Assembly: GCA_943912335.1 (NCBI GenBank)
Contig: CALTUD010000017.1
Location: 11,980-75,979, forward strand
Origin: an uncultured Acetobacteraceae bacterium
GTDB lineage: Bacteria; Pseudomonadota; Alphaproteobacteria; Acetobacterales; Acetobacteraceae
DNA length: 64,000 bases
Reading direction: 5' to 3'
In this document: piece by piece, positions 34,417 to 42,255 of the stretch
How the letters are laid out: each line of letters begins with the position of its first letter
Position numbering within the stretch: position 1 is the stretch's first letter
Program-made: the position numbers and the translations under genes
Notes under the pieces: model-generated
Database searches by the model: none
Seen by the model: the letters and a program-made list of their open reading frames with translations, nothing else
Told to the model about the DNA's origin: nothing

Positions 34417-35211
34417 ATGCAGCCGACATTCTTCATCAACTAGGGCGGCGCTCCATGCTTCTTTCTCGAACCCGGTCCCTTGCGCGACGCGTGGAGCGAT
34501 CTGGAAACCCATCTGCGTGGCTTCGAGGCGGCGCTGGATGCGAAGCCGTCGGTGATCCTGGTCGTATCGGGTCATTGGGACGAGGCGGTGCCGACGGTCA
34601 ACAGTGCCGCCGCGCCGGACTTGCTGTTCGATTACAGCGGTTTCCCACCGCACACCTATGAGCTGCAATGGAATGCTCCGGGCGCGCCGGCCCTGGCCGC
34701 CACCGTGCGCCGCTTGCTGCAGGATCAGGGTATCTCCAGCGGAGAAACGAGCCGGCGTGGCTGGGACCATGGCGTGCTCGTGCCGTTGAAGGTGGCGTTT
34801 CCGTCCGCCGAAATCCCGACGCTTCAACTGTCCCTGCAGAGCGATCTGGACTCTGCTGCGCATCTGGCGATCGGCCGGGCGTTGACGCCGCTGCGGCGGG
34901 AGAACGTGTTGATCCTCGGCAGCGGGCAGACCTACCACAACATGCGGGGCTTCCGCGGTGCGGCTGATGGCGCCGATGCCGGGGCGGAGGCCTTCGACGC
35001 ATGGCTGCGCATGGCGATGACGAATGGCGACACGCGGGACGACGCACTGATCGGCTGGGCGACAACACCTGGCGCGCGCGATGCCCAGCCGCACGAGGAC
35101 TATTTGCTGCCGCTGATGGTGGCGGCCGGCGCGGCATCCGGCGAATCCGGCCGCGTGGTGTTTCAGGGCCGGGGTTTCGGCAAACCCTTGTCGGGTTTCG
35201 GCATCGGTTGA
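34417..35211 (+). pseudogene. DODA-type class III extradiol dioxygenase, interrupted by in-frame TAG
   Basis: From ATG 34417 the frame reads MQPTFFIN, then TAG at 34441-34443, then GGAPCFFLEPGPLRDAWSDL and on without break to 35211. The family (YgiD/LigB-like) starts with (F/L)FI.HGGGPCFF, so the stop exactly replaces the metal-binding histidine. The rest looks intact: VILVVSGHWDEAVPTV, YSGFPPHTYELQW, GWDHGVLVPLKVAFPSAEIPTLQLSL, ILGSGQTYHNMRGF. Two base changes from CAC or CAT are needed, so a single miscall is unlikely. A TTG at 34480 could start a shortened, probably inactive protein. The catalytic capacity is lost unless the amber codon is read through. Confidence 0.8.
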
Positions 35212-35217
35212 GGACGG

Positions 35218-35250
35218 GTCTGCCCGGGGGACGCCGGGCCCCGGGCAGAC
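35218..35250. terminator. Convergent terminator hairpin
   Basis: A perfect 12-bp stem, GTCTGCCCGGGG (35218-35229) with CCCCGGGCAGAC (35239-35250), has a 9-nt loop. It lies between the convergent dioxygenase pseudogene and the dehydrogenase gene. There is no T-run on either side. Confidence 0.72.
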
Positions 35251-35254
35251 AGGC

Positions 35255-36286
35255 CTAGAGGCGAACGACCGGCTTGAGTTGTGCCGGATCGTGCGTGGCG
35301 TCCAGTGCGTCCTGGGTATGGTCGAGGTCGAACACGCTGGTGATCATGCCGTCGAGGTCGACGGCGCCGCTGGCGGCCAGATGGATTGCGGCAGGCCAGG
35401 TATCGGCGTAGCGGAACGTGCCGGTCAGGGTGATCTCCCGCACCTGGATGATGGAAACGGGCAGCGGAATCTCGTCCGCACCCATTCCGACCAGCACGGC
35501 ATGACCGCCGCCGCGAACCGCCCGGATGCCGGACTGCACCGCGCGCGCGGCGCCGGAGCAGTCGATGAAGGCATCCACGCCCAGCGCCTCAACGCTTTCC
35601 TGCGACGGGTCGATCGCTCTGGTGGCGCCGAAACGAAGGGCTGTCTCGCGTCTGGCCGGCATCAGATCGGTGACGATCACCTCTGCCGCGCCGAAGGCCC
35701 AGGCGCACTGCGCCGTCATCACGCCGATCGGACCTGCTCCGGCGATCAGAACGCGCGATCCCGGCACGATCGCCGCCTTCCGGCACGACCAGATCCCGAC
35801 AGAAAGCGGTTCGAACAGGGCAGCCGTGTCGTCCGACACCGTGTCGGGGACGGCGTGGGCGAACATGTCCTGGATCGCCACGTAATCCTGGAACGCACCG
35901 TCGATCGGCGGCGTGGCGTAGAATTCCATCTTCGGGCAGAGATTGTAGCGGCCGGCCAGGCACTGCGCACAGCGTCGGCACGGACGCTGCGGTTCGATCG
36001 AGACGCGCTGGCCGAGCCTGGACCGGGACACATCGGTACCGACGGCGACGATGCGGCCCGATACTTCGTGACCGAGCACCAAAGGCCGTTCGACCACGAA
36101 ATCGCCGATACGGCCTTCGCGGTAATAATGCACGTCAGAGCCGCACACGCCGACCGACGCGACCTTCACCAGCACCTCGTCTGCCGCCAGGGTCGGAACC
36201 GGACGGTCTTCCATCCGGACGACGCCTTTTTCCATCAGAACCGCCGCCCGCATGCGGTCCGGGATGTTCGTGTCTGCCGTGGTCAT
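35255..36286 (-). CDS. Zinc-dependent polyol (sorbitol/xylitol-type) dehydrogenase
   Basis: 343 residues. MDR fold: catalytic zinc region VGVCGSDVHYY (Cys48) and LGHEVSGRIVAVG, structural-zinc cysteines in CRRCAQCLAGRYNLCP (103, 106, 109, 117), and Rossmann loop VLIAGAGPIGVMTAQCAWAFG. AVFEPLSVG-like text reads ALFEPLSVGIW. DVHYYREGRIGDFVVERPLVLGHE is the sorbitol/xylitol dehydrogenase signature (cited in part as DVHYYREGRIGDF). It likely oxidises a sugar alcohol with NAD. The gene stands alone. Confidence 0.9.
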   Translation of the reverse strand: MTTADTNIPDRMRAAVLMEKGVVRMEDRPVPTLAADEVLVKVASVGVCGSDVHYYREGRIGDFVVERPLVLGHEVSGRIVAVGTDVSRSRLGQRVSIEPQRPCRRCAQCLAGRYNLCPKMEFYATPPIDGAFQDYVAIQDMFAHAVPDTVSDDTAALFEPLSVGIWSCRKAAIVPGSRVLIAGAGPIGVMTAQCAWAFGAAEVIVTDLMPARRETALRFGATRAIDPSQESVEALGVDAFIDCSGAARAVQSGIRAVRGGGHAVLVGMGADEIPLPVSIIQVREITLTGTFRYADTWPAAIHLAASGAVDLDGMITSVFDLDHTQDALDATHDPAQLKPVVRL

Positions 36287-36414
36287 GGATCGTTTTCCTC
36301 CTCGAGCCCCCGTTGTGCGACTATGGGGCTCGGCTTGGAATGGGTTGGACGTTTTTTCCAGGACGCTTGTCGTGGTTTCGCGAGATTGTGGGGGACCGGG
36401 GGTTTCCGATGGTC

Positions 36415-36822
36415 TCAGGCCAGCGCGTGGGCGGGTGCGGACATGGTGCCGGCCATGACCGGTGCCGGCATCGCCGGGTCCGAACGCTCCGGGCGCTCGA
36501 GTCCATCGGCCATGTCGGTGTTGACCTGAACCAGAGGCGCCAGTGGCAGGTCGTTCAGCACTGCCTTGGTGGAGTAATTCAGGGAGAACACGGCCAGACG
36601 GAGCAGATCGTCGCGAAGAATTTGCGGCAACGCACAGCTCGGGCTGGTCACTTCGCGATAAACACCCGACCATACCCGATGATTGATGTTGAGCGCGTTG
36701 TTCCGGTCGGCCTTGTTGGACGCTTCCTTCAAGGTCCGTGCGGTCAGGCGGAACGCCATCGCCTCTTCCTCACGCGGTGACAGGGCGGGGGAGCGGGCGG
36801 AGTAGGCGGAATAGCCCTTCAT
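36415..36822 (-). CDS. flaF: Flagellar biosynthesis regulator FlaF
   Basis: 135 residues; the family is about 115-125. GYSAYSARSPALSPREEEAMAFRLTARTLKEA at the N-terminus (quoted in part as GYSAYSARSPALSPREEE), NHRVWSGVYREV, LPQILRDDLLRLAVFSL are FlaF-like. FlaF promotes flagellin secretion or translation in alphaproteobacteria, working against FlbT. It lies directly downstream of flagellin with a hairpin between them. The last 30 residues are Pro/Ala/Met-rich and not conserved. No flbT follows. Confidence 0.9.
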   Translation of the reverse strand: MKGYSAYSARSPALSPREEEAMAFRLTARTLKEASNKADRNNALNINHRVWSGVYREVTSPSCALPQILRDDLLRLAVFSLNYSTKAVLNDLPLAPLVQVNTDMADGLERPERSDPAMPAPVMAGTMSAPAHALA

Positions 36823-36852
36823 GGCTTCGATTCCTCAAAACGGTTCGTCGAA

Positions 36853-36884
36853 ACCGCCCGCCCCGATAGGCGGGGACGGGCGGT
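36853..36884 (-). terminator. Hairpin between flagellin and flaF
   Basis: ACCGCCCG (36853-36860) pairs with CGGGCGGT (36877-36884), and inner CCCCG (36861-36865) pairs with CGGGG (36871-36875), leaving one bulged base. On the minus strand it follows the flagellin stop by about 10 bp and is followed by TTT. It may lower flaF expression relative to flagellin. Confidence 0.65.
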
Positions 36885-36893
36885 GAAGCGATA

Positions 36894-38381
36894 TCAGCGG
36901 AACAGCGACATCAGCGACGAAGACTGCGAGTTCGCGATCGACAGCGACTGGATGGCGAGCTGCTGCTTGGTCTGCAGCGATGTCAGCTTGGCGCTTTCCG
37001 CCGACAGGTCGGCATCGGTCAGCGCGCCTTCGCCGGTGGTCAGCGCGTCGCTCAGCGACGACACGGTGCTCTGCAGACCGGTCAGCTGGTTGGTGGAGGA
37101 ACCCAGCGAGGAGCTGATCTTGTTCATGGACGTGATGGCGGCATTCACGGCCAGCAGCGCGTAGGTGGAGCCGGAGGTGTTGGTCGCCTTGGCATTGGCG
37201 TCGGAGGCGACGGTGACGGCCGCGCCGTTGACGGAGTCGAGGTTGCCGCCGGCGATCTGGAGGTCGCCCGTCGTGGAGTCCTTGGAAACGCCGAAGCCCT
37301 GGTTCTGCACCGCCGCCATCATCTTGTTCGCCGTCGTGCTGGCCGAGTCGGTGGACTTGGTCGCGACTTCGACGAAGGTGCTCTTGGCGGTGATGTTGCC
37401 GTTCTGGTCCATGCCGGTGGACACGCTGACGCTCATGTTGCCGCTGGCATCCTGGCCATAGCTCAGGGTCTGGGCGGCGCCCGTCGTGTTGTTGGTGATG
37501 ACCATGTTGGTCATGCCGCTGCTGTCCACGCTCGACGTGGCGGTGAAGCCGCTGCCGATGGTGACCGTCGGTGCCCCGCCCATGGTCGTCTGGTTGAAGG
37601 CGAAGGTGAACGCCTTGGTGGCCGTGTTGCCGGTGCCCTGGGTGTTGGCCTTGTTGTTGATCGCGGTGGTCAGCGCGGTCTCGCCGGCATCGTTGCCGCC
37701 GGTGGCGGATGCGACCTCGAACGTCAGGGAGTTCGCCTGATTGGTCGCGGAGCCGGTGCCGCTGGCGACCGAGCTCGTCTGCAGCTTCAGGCTGTCGCCG
37801 GCGGCGAGGCCCGCGGTGCCGATCGAGATGTCGAGGCCGCTCTGGTTCACGTTGAGGCCGCTCAGACCCAGGCCGGCGGAGGTGGCGTTGTAGCCGGTCT
37901 GGGTGAACAGCGTGCCGTTCACGTCCTGGGCGGCGGTGGCCTTGGTGGAGGTGACGCCGTTGCCGATCGCACCGGCCAGCAGGTTGGCGCCCTTGAAGGT
38001 GGCGCCGTTGGCGGCCGCGTCGATCTGGCTCAGCGTCTTGTTGATGGTGTCGTTCATCGTCGAGGCATCGAGATTGCCGGTCTGGCCTTCGGTGAGCGAC
38101 TGGGACAGGGTGGACAACAGGTTGGAGATGGTGGCGCCCTGCGTGGAAGCCATGCTCACGACCTGGGATGCGGTCTGCAGACCGGTGGACACGCCGGAAA
38201 GGGCGGAGATCTGCGAGTTCATGGTCTGCGAGATGGCGTAGATCGCCGGGTCGTCGGACGCGCCGTTGACCTTCTTGCCAGTGGAGATCTGGTTTTCGGT
38301 CATGGTGAGCGCGGCATTGGTGCTGCGCAGGCTGGCGAGCGCCGCCATGGACGCGGTATTGGTATTGATGGAAAAGGCCAT
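36894..38381 (-). CDS. Flagellin
   Basis: 495 residues. Conserved ends: the N-terminus MAFSINTNTASMAALASLRS with NQISTGKKVNGASDDPAIYAI, and the C-terminus LGSSTNQLTGLQSTVSSLSDALTTGEGALTDADLSAESAKLTSLQTKQQLAIQSLSIANSQ (key parts SLSIANSQSSSLMSLFR). The variable region, about 170-390, is Thr/Ser/Ala-rich with no cysteine. It is secreted by the flagellar type III system and forms the filament. AAGGAAA precedes the ATG by about 8 bp. A CtrA-type site lies 49-63 bp upstream. It is the only flagellin in the window. Confidence 0.96.
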   Translation of the reverse strand: MAFSINTNTASMAALASLRSTNAALTMTENQISTGKKVNGASDDPAIYAISQTMNSQISALSGVSTGLQTASQVVSMASTQGATISNLLSTLSQSLTEGQTGNLDASTMNDTINKTLSQIDAAANGATFKGANLLAGAIGNGVTSTKATAAQDVNGTLFTQTGYNATSAGLGLSGLNVNQSGLDISIGTAGLAAGDSLKLQTSSVASGTGSATNQANSLTFEVASATGGNDAGETALTTAINNKANTQGTGNTATKAFTFAFNQTTMGGAPTVTIGSGFTATSSVDSSGMTNMVITNNTTGAAQTLSYGQDASGNMSVSVSTGMDQNGNITAKSTFVEVATKSTDSASTTANKMMAAVQNQGFGVSKDSTTGDLQIAGGNLDSVNGAAVTVASDANAKATNTSGSTYALLAVNAAITSMNKISSSLGSSTNQLTGLQSTVSSLSDALTTGEGALTDADLSAESAKLTSLQTKQQLAIQSLSIANSQSSSLMSLFR

Positions 38382-38429
38382 GATCGTTTTCCTTCGAGAT
38401 TACTTCGGCATGATCGTGAGCCTTTGGGG

Positions 38430-38444
38430 TTAAGCGCAGGTTAA
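38430..38444 (-). promoter_or_regulatory. CtrA-type binding site upstream of flagellin
   Basis: TTAA-N7-TTAA at 38430-38444, inside GGTTAAGCGCAGGTTAAC. Read on the minus strand it is GTTAACCTGCGCTTAACC, matching the CtrA consensus TTAAC-N6-TTAAC. TTAA is very rare in this high-GC window, so exact spacing is meaningful. CtrA controls flagellar genes in alphaproteobacteria. Confidence 0.65.
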
Positions 38445-38556
38445 CGGCTGCGAAGAGTCTCGTGTCCGTCGTGGAACAATCTGCGTGCGCGGGTTGAATT
38501 CGGTCCTGGTGCGGGCTTTTCTGCCTTCTCTCATCGCGAGAAGGGATCCGGTGCCG

Positions 38557-39507
38557 ATGAGCCTGCCCGTTCTGTTGCAGCTTTGTCCGATGCTGCCTGC
38601 CACCGAAGATGTCCTGCGTGCTCGCTATACCGTGCTGCGCATGCCGCCGCCCGGCGCCTCCGAGGCCGAGCGGTCGCATTGGCTCGACACCGAAGGACCG
38701 GCCGTGCGCGTGGTGCTGACCGGCGGCCATCTCGGCATCGACACGGCGCTGGCGCGGCGCCTGCCGCAGCTCGGCCTCGTCGCGGTGAACGGCGTCGGCT
38801 ACGACCGGATCGATCTCGATGCCATGCGCGCGCTCGGCATCGCCGTCTCCAACACGCCCGACGTGCTGACCGACGACGTAGCCGATCTGGCGATCGCCTT
38901 GATGCTGAACGCGATGCGTGCACTGCCCGCCGCCGAAGCGCTGGTGCGGCGCGGCGACTGGCCGCGCGAGCAGCCGCCGCTCGCACGGCGTGCCTCGGGC
39001 CTGAATTACGGCATCATCGGGCTTGGCCGGATCGGGCAGGCCATTGCCCGCCGTCTGGCCGGTTTCGGCGGACGCATCGCCTATACCGGCCCGAACCGCA
39101 AGGCGAGCGAACACCGGTTCCACGAGCGGCTGATCGATCTGGCGCGGGAGTCCGACGTGTTGTTCGTCGCCACCGCCGCCACGGACAGCACGCGCGGCAT
39201 GGTGGATCGCACGATCCTGGACGCGCTCGGTCCGCGTGGCGTCCTGGTCAATGTGGGGCGCGGTTCTGTCGTGGATGAGCCGGCCTTGATCGAGGCGCTG
39301 GTCGAAGGGCGTCTGGGGGGCGCCGGCCTGGACGTGTTCGCGCACGAGCCCGACGTGCCCGAGGCCTTGCGCGCTCTGCCCACCGTGGCGCTGGCGCCGC
39401 ATGTCGGCAGCGCTACGGTGGAAACCCGCGCCGCCATGGGCCAGCTCATGCTGGACAATGTGGATGCTTTCCTGGCCGGCCGACCGTTGCCCAGCCGTGT
39501 CGTCTGA
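38557..39507 (+). CDS. D-isomer specific 2-hydroxyacid dehydrogenase
   Basis: 316 residues. NAD-binding domain: LNYGIIGLGRIGQAIARRLAGFGGRI (GxGxxG), then VLVNVGRGSVVDEPALIEAL (catalytic Arg), LDVFAHEPDVPEAL (Glu), and LAPHVGSATVETRAAM (His). Family members reduce glyoxylate, hydroxypyruvate or 2-keto acids. The ATG at 38557 is chosen as the family-like start over 38485. It diverges from flagellin with a 175-bp gap. Substrate uncertain; hydroxypyruvate/glyoxylate reductase is the usual guess. Confidence 0.92.
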   Translation: MSLPVLLQLCPMLPATEDVLRARYTVLRMPPPGASEAERSHWLDTEGPAVRVVLTGGHLGIDTALARRLPQLGLVAVNGVGYDRIDLDAMRALGIAVSNTPDVLTDDVADLAIALMLNAMRALPAAEALVRRGDWPREQPPLARRASGLNYGIIGLGRIGQAIARRLAGFGGRIAYTGPNRKASEHRFHERLIDLARESDVLFVATAATDSTRGMVDRTILDALGPRGVLVNVGRGSVVDEPALIEALVEGRLGGAGLDVFAHEPDVPEALRALPTVALAPHVGSATVETRAAMGQLMLDNVDAFLAGRPLPSRVV

Positions 39508-39588
39508 ACTTGCCCGGATGCGGCGCCGCCGCTAGATCGGCGATCATCCGCATCCCGTCTCCCACGGGCAGCGCCGGCGAGTAGAATC

Positions 39589-42249
39589 GTGTCCGATCCA
39601 AACGATCCCCTGTCGCGCCGCCGCCTGATCGGTGAGCCGCCTCTTGCCGCCGAGGACCCGGAGCTGGTGCGTCTGCGCCGGCGCGAGCGTGCGCTGGAAA
39701 CCGCCAACACCGCGCTCCGCGTGCTTCTGGCCAGCCAGCCGTCCGGCCGTGGCGATCGCGGGGGCGCGTCTCTGGGCGACGACCACGCGCTGCTGTCGGC
39801 GACGGTGGAGAAAGCCCGCTCCGCCATGGTGGTGACCGATCCCACTCTGCCGGACAATCCGATCGTCTTCGCCAACAAGGCGTTCCGCACCCTGACCGGC
39901 TATTCGGCCGAGGAGGTGATCGGCCGCAACTGCCGCTTCATGCAGGGCCCCGGCACCGATCCTGCGGGGATCGCCGCGATGTCCGATGCGATCCGCAACC
40001 GTCACGACGCGACCATCGATCTGCTGAACTACCGCAAGGACGGTTCGAGCTTCATCAACGAGCTGTTCATCAGCCCGGTCTTCGGGCCGGACGGCGATCT
40101 GCGCTATTTCTTCGGTTGCCAGACCGATGTGACCCAGCTGCGCAATGCATCCGAGCGTCTGGTGGGGGCCGAGCATCGCTGGCGCCAGCGCTTCGAGCGC
40201 CTGCAGGAAGGGTTCCTGGTCGGCGAGATGCTGTGGGATGCCAGCGGGGAGCCGCAGGATTTCCGCTATCTCGAGGTCAACGACGCCTGGGGGCGGCTGA
40301 CGGGTCTTCCGATCGAAACCACGCTTGGCCGACCGAACAGCGAGGTTCTGCCCGAACTCGAATCGGAATGGCTGGACGATTTCGCCGCCGTGGCCTTGTC
40401 GGGCGAACCGCGTACGGAAACGCGCTGGGTCCGCGCTCTGGGGCGGGCCTACGAAGCGCGCATCTTCCGGCCCGAGCCGGGCCAGTTCGCGGTTCTGTTT
40501 CAGGATGTGAGCCTGCGACTGCGCGAGGAAGCCCGGCGCGATGTCCTGCTGCAACTGAGCGATATCCTGCGCGAAGAAAACCATCCCGACGAGCTCGCGC
40601 ATCGCGCCGCGGCCCTGCTGGGGCAGAAGCTCGGGGTCAGCCGCGCCGGTTACGGCACCATCGATCTGGCGACCGAAACCATCCTGATCGCGCCGGACTG
40701 GCGCGGGCCCGGCATCCGTTCGATCGCCGGAACGCTGCGCTTTCGCGACTACGGTTCCTATATCGACGACCTGAAAAAAGGCGTCACGGTCGTCATCGAC
40801 GATACGCGCCTCGATCCCCGCACCGCGGTGAACAGCGCCGATCTGGAAGCGATCAGCGCGCGCTCCTTCATCAACATGCCGGTCACGGAGGAAGGCGGTT
40901 TCGTGGCCTTGTTGTTCCTGAACAACGACGTGCCGCGCGCCTGGACCGAGGACGAGATCTCGCTGATGCGCGAGGTCGCCGAACGCACCCGCGTGGCGGT
41001 GGCCAGGCGTCGCGCGGAACGCGATCTGCGGCAGTTGACCGCTTCGCTCGAATCCAAGGTCGAAGCGCGGACCGCGGCGCTGCTGGCGGCGGAGGAGCAG
41101 TTGCGCCAGAGCCAGAAGATGGAAGCGGTGGGCCAGCTCACCGGCGGAATCGCCCATGACTTCAACAATCTACTGACCGGGATTTCCGGCAGTCTTGAGC
41201 TGCTGACTGTTCGGCTGGCGCAGGGCCGGTTGAGCGAGCTCGGCCGCTACGCCGCCGCCGCTCAGGCCGCCGCCCAGCGGGCCGCTGCGCTGACGCACCG
41301 GCTGCTGGCCTTCTCGCGCCGGCAGACACTGGACCCCAAGCCCACCGCCGCCGATGTTCTGGTCGACGGCATGGAGGAGATGATCCGGCGAACCGTGGGG
41401 CCGGCGATCGAGATCGTGGTCAGGCATCCGGCCGGTCTGTGGCCGGCGATCGTGGACCCGAACCAGCTCGAGAACGCGCTCCTGAACCTGTGCCTGAACG
41501 CGCGCGACGCCATGCCCGACGGCGGCTGCATCACCATCGAGACCGAGAACGCGGCGCTGGATGCGGCCGCTGCCCGCGCGCGCGACCTGCCGGCGGGCGA
41601 CTACGTCTCGCTCTGCGTGATCGATACCGGTACGGGCATGACGGCGGATGTGATCGCCCGCGCTTTCGATCCGTTCTTCACGACCAAGCCGCTGGGTCAG
41701 GGGACCGGGCTCGGTTTGAGCATGATCTACGGTTTCGTGCGCCAGTCGGGCGGCCAGGTGCGGATCACATCGGAGCCGGGACAGGGCACCACGATGTGCC
41801 TTTATCTGCCGCGCCATCACGGCACTCTGGACGGGCACGGCCCGAGGCAAGCGGCCGGCACCCCCCAGCGTGCGGAGCAGGGCGAGACCGTGCTGGTGGT
41901 CGATGACGAACCCAGCGTCCGCATGCTGGTGACGGAGGTGCTGGAAGAGCTCGGCTATGTGGCGATCGAGGCGGAAGACGGGGGTGCCGGGCTCCAGGTG
42001 CTGCAATCGGGCGTCCGGGTCGACCTTCTGGTGACGGATGTGGGGCTGCCTGGCGGGATGAACGGGCGGCAGGTGGCGGATGCGGCGCGGATCCTGCGCC
42101 CGGATCTGAAGGTGCTGTTCATCACCGGCTATGCCGAGAACGCCGTGGTGCAGAACGGCCATCTGGAGCCGGGCATGCATGTCCTGACCAAGCCGTTCAC
42201 CATCGATCTGCTGGCCGACAGGATCAGGAGCCTGATCGAGACGCCGTGA
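39589..42249 (+). CDS. LOV-domain hybrid sensor histidine kinase
   Basis: 886 residues from GTG 39589. Domains: LOV (about 70-185) with the flavin-adduct cysteine Cys115 in GRNCRFMQGPGTD and NYRKDGSSFINELFISPV; PAS (about 195-315); GAF (about 320-475); coiled linker; HisKA with His523 in GGIAHDFNNLL; HATPase (NALLNLCLNARDAMPDGG, DTGTGMTADVIARAFDPFFTTKP, GTGLGLSMIYGF); and a receiver (ETVLVVDDEPSVRML, DLLVTDVGLPGG, VLTKPF) to the end. All residues for blue-light sensing and phosphotransfer look present. It is a close paralogue of the kinase at 54285-57080 and converges on a GGDEF gene 6 bp away. Confidence 0.93.
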   Translation: MSDPNDPLSRRRLIGEPPLAAEDPELVRLRRRERALETANTALRVLLASQPSGRGDRGGASLGDDHALLSATVEKARSAMVVTDPTLPDNPIVFANKAFRTLTGYSAEEVIGRNCRFMQGPGTDPAGIAAMSDAIRNRHDATIDLLNYRKDGSSFINELFISPVFGPDGDLRYFFGCQTDVTQLRNASERLVGAEHRWRQRFERLQEGFLVGEMLWDASGEPQDFRYLEVNDAWGRLTGLPIETTLGRPNSEVLPELESEWLDDFAAVALSGEPRTETRWVRALGRAYEARIFRPEPGQFAVLFQDVSLRLREEARRDVLLQLSDILREENHPDELAHRAAALLGQKLGVSRAGYGTIDLATETILIAPDWRGPGIRSIAGTLRFRDYGSYIDDLKKGVTVVIDDTRLDPRTAVNSADLEAISARSFINMPVTEEGGFVALLFLNNDVPRAWTEDEISLMREVAERTRVAVARRRAERDLRQLTASLESKVEARTAALLAAEEQLRQSQKMEAVGQLTGGIAHDFNNLLTGISGSLELLTVRLAQGRLSELGRYAAAAQAAAQRAAALTHRLLAFSRRQTLDPKPTAADVLVDGMEEMIRRTVGPAIEIVVRHPAGLWPAIVDPNQLENALLNLCLNARDAMPDGGCITIETENAALDAAAARARDLPAGDYVSLCVIDTGTGMTADVIARAFDPFFTTKPLGQGTGLGLSMIYGFVRQSGGQVRITSEPGQGTTMCLYLPRHHGTLDGHGPRQAAGTPQRAEQGETVLVVDDEPSVRMLVTEVLEELGYVAIEAEDGGAGLQVLQSGVRVDLLVTDVGLPGGMNGRQVADAARILRPDLKVLFITGYAENAVVQNGHLEPGMHVLTKPFTIDLLADRIRSLIETP

Positions 42250-42255
42250 CGGCGC

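Noticed and set aside
38473..38500. GGAAC...GGTT upstream of the 2-hydroxyacid dehydrogenase as an EcfG promoter
   Set aside because: Wrong spacing by one and the first base of CGTT is missing.
38382..38556. Sigma-54 or sigma-28 promoter for flagellin
   Set aside because: No TGGCAC-N5-TTGC was found, and the only TAA/GCCGA pairing has the wrong spacing.
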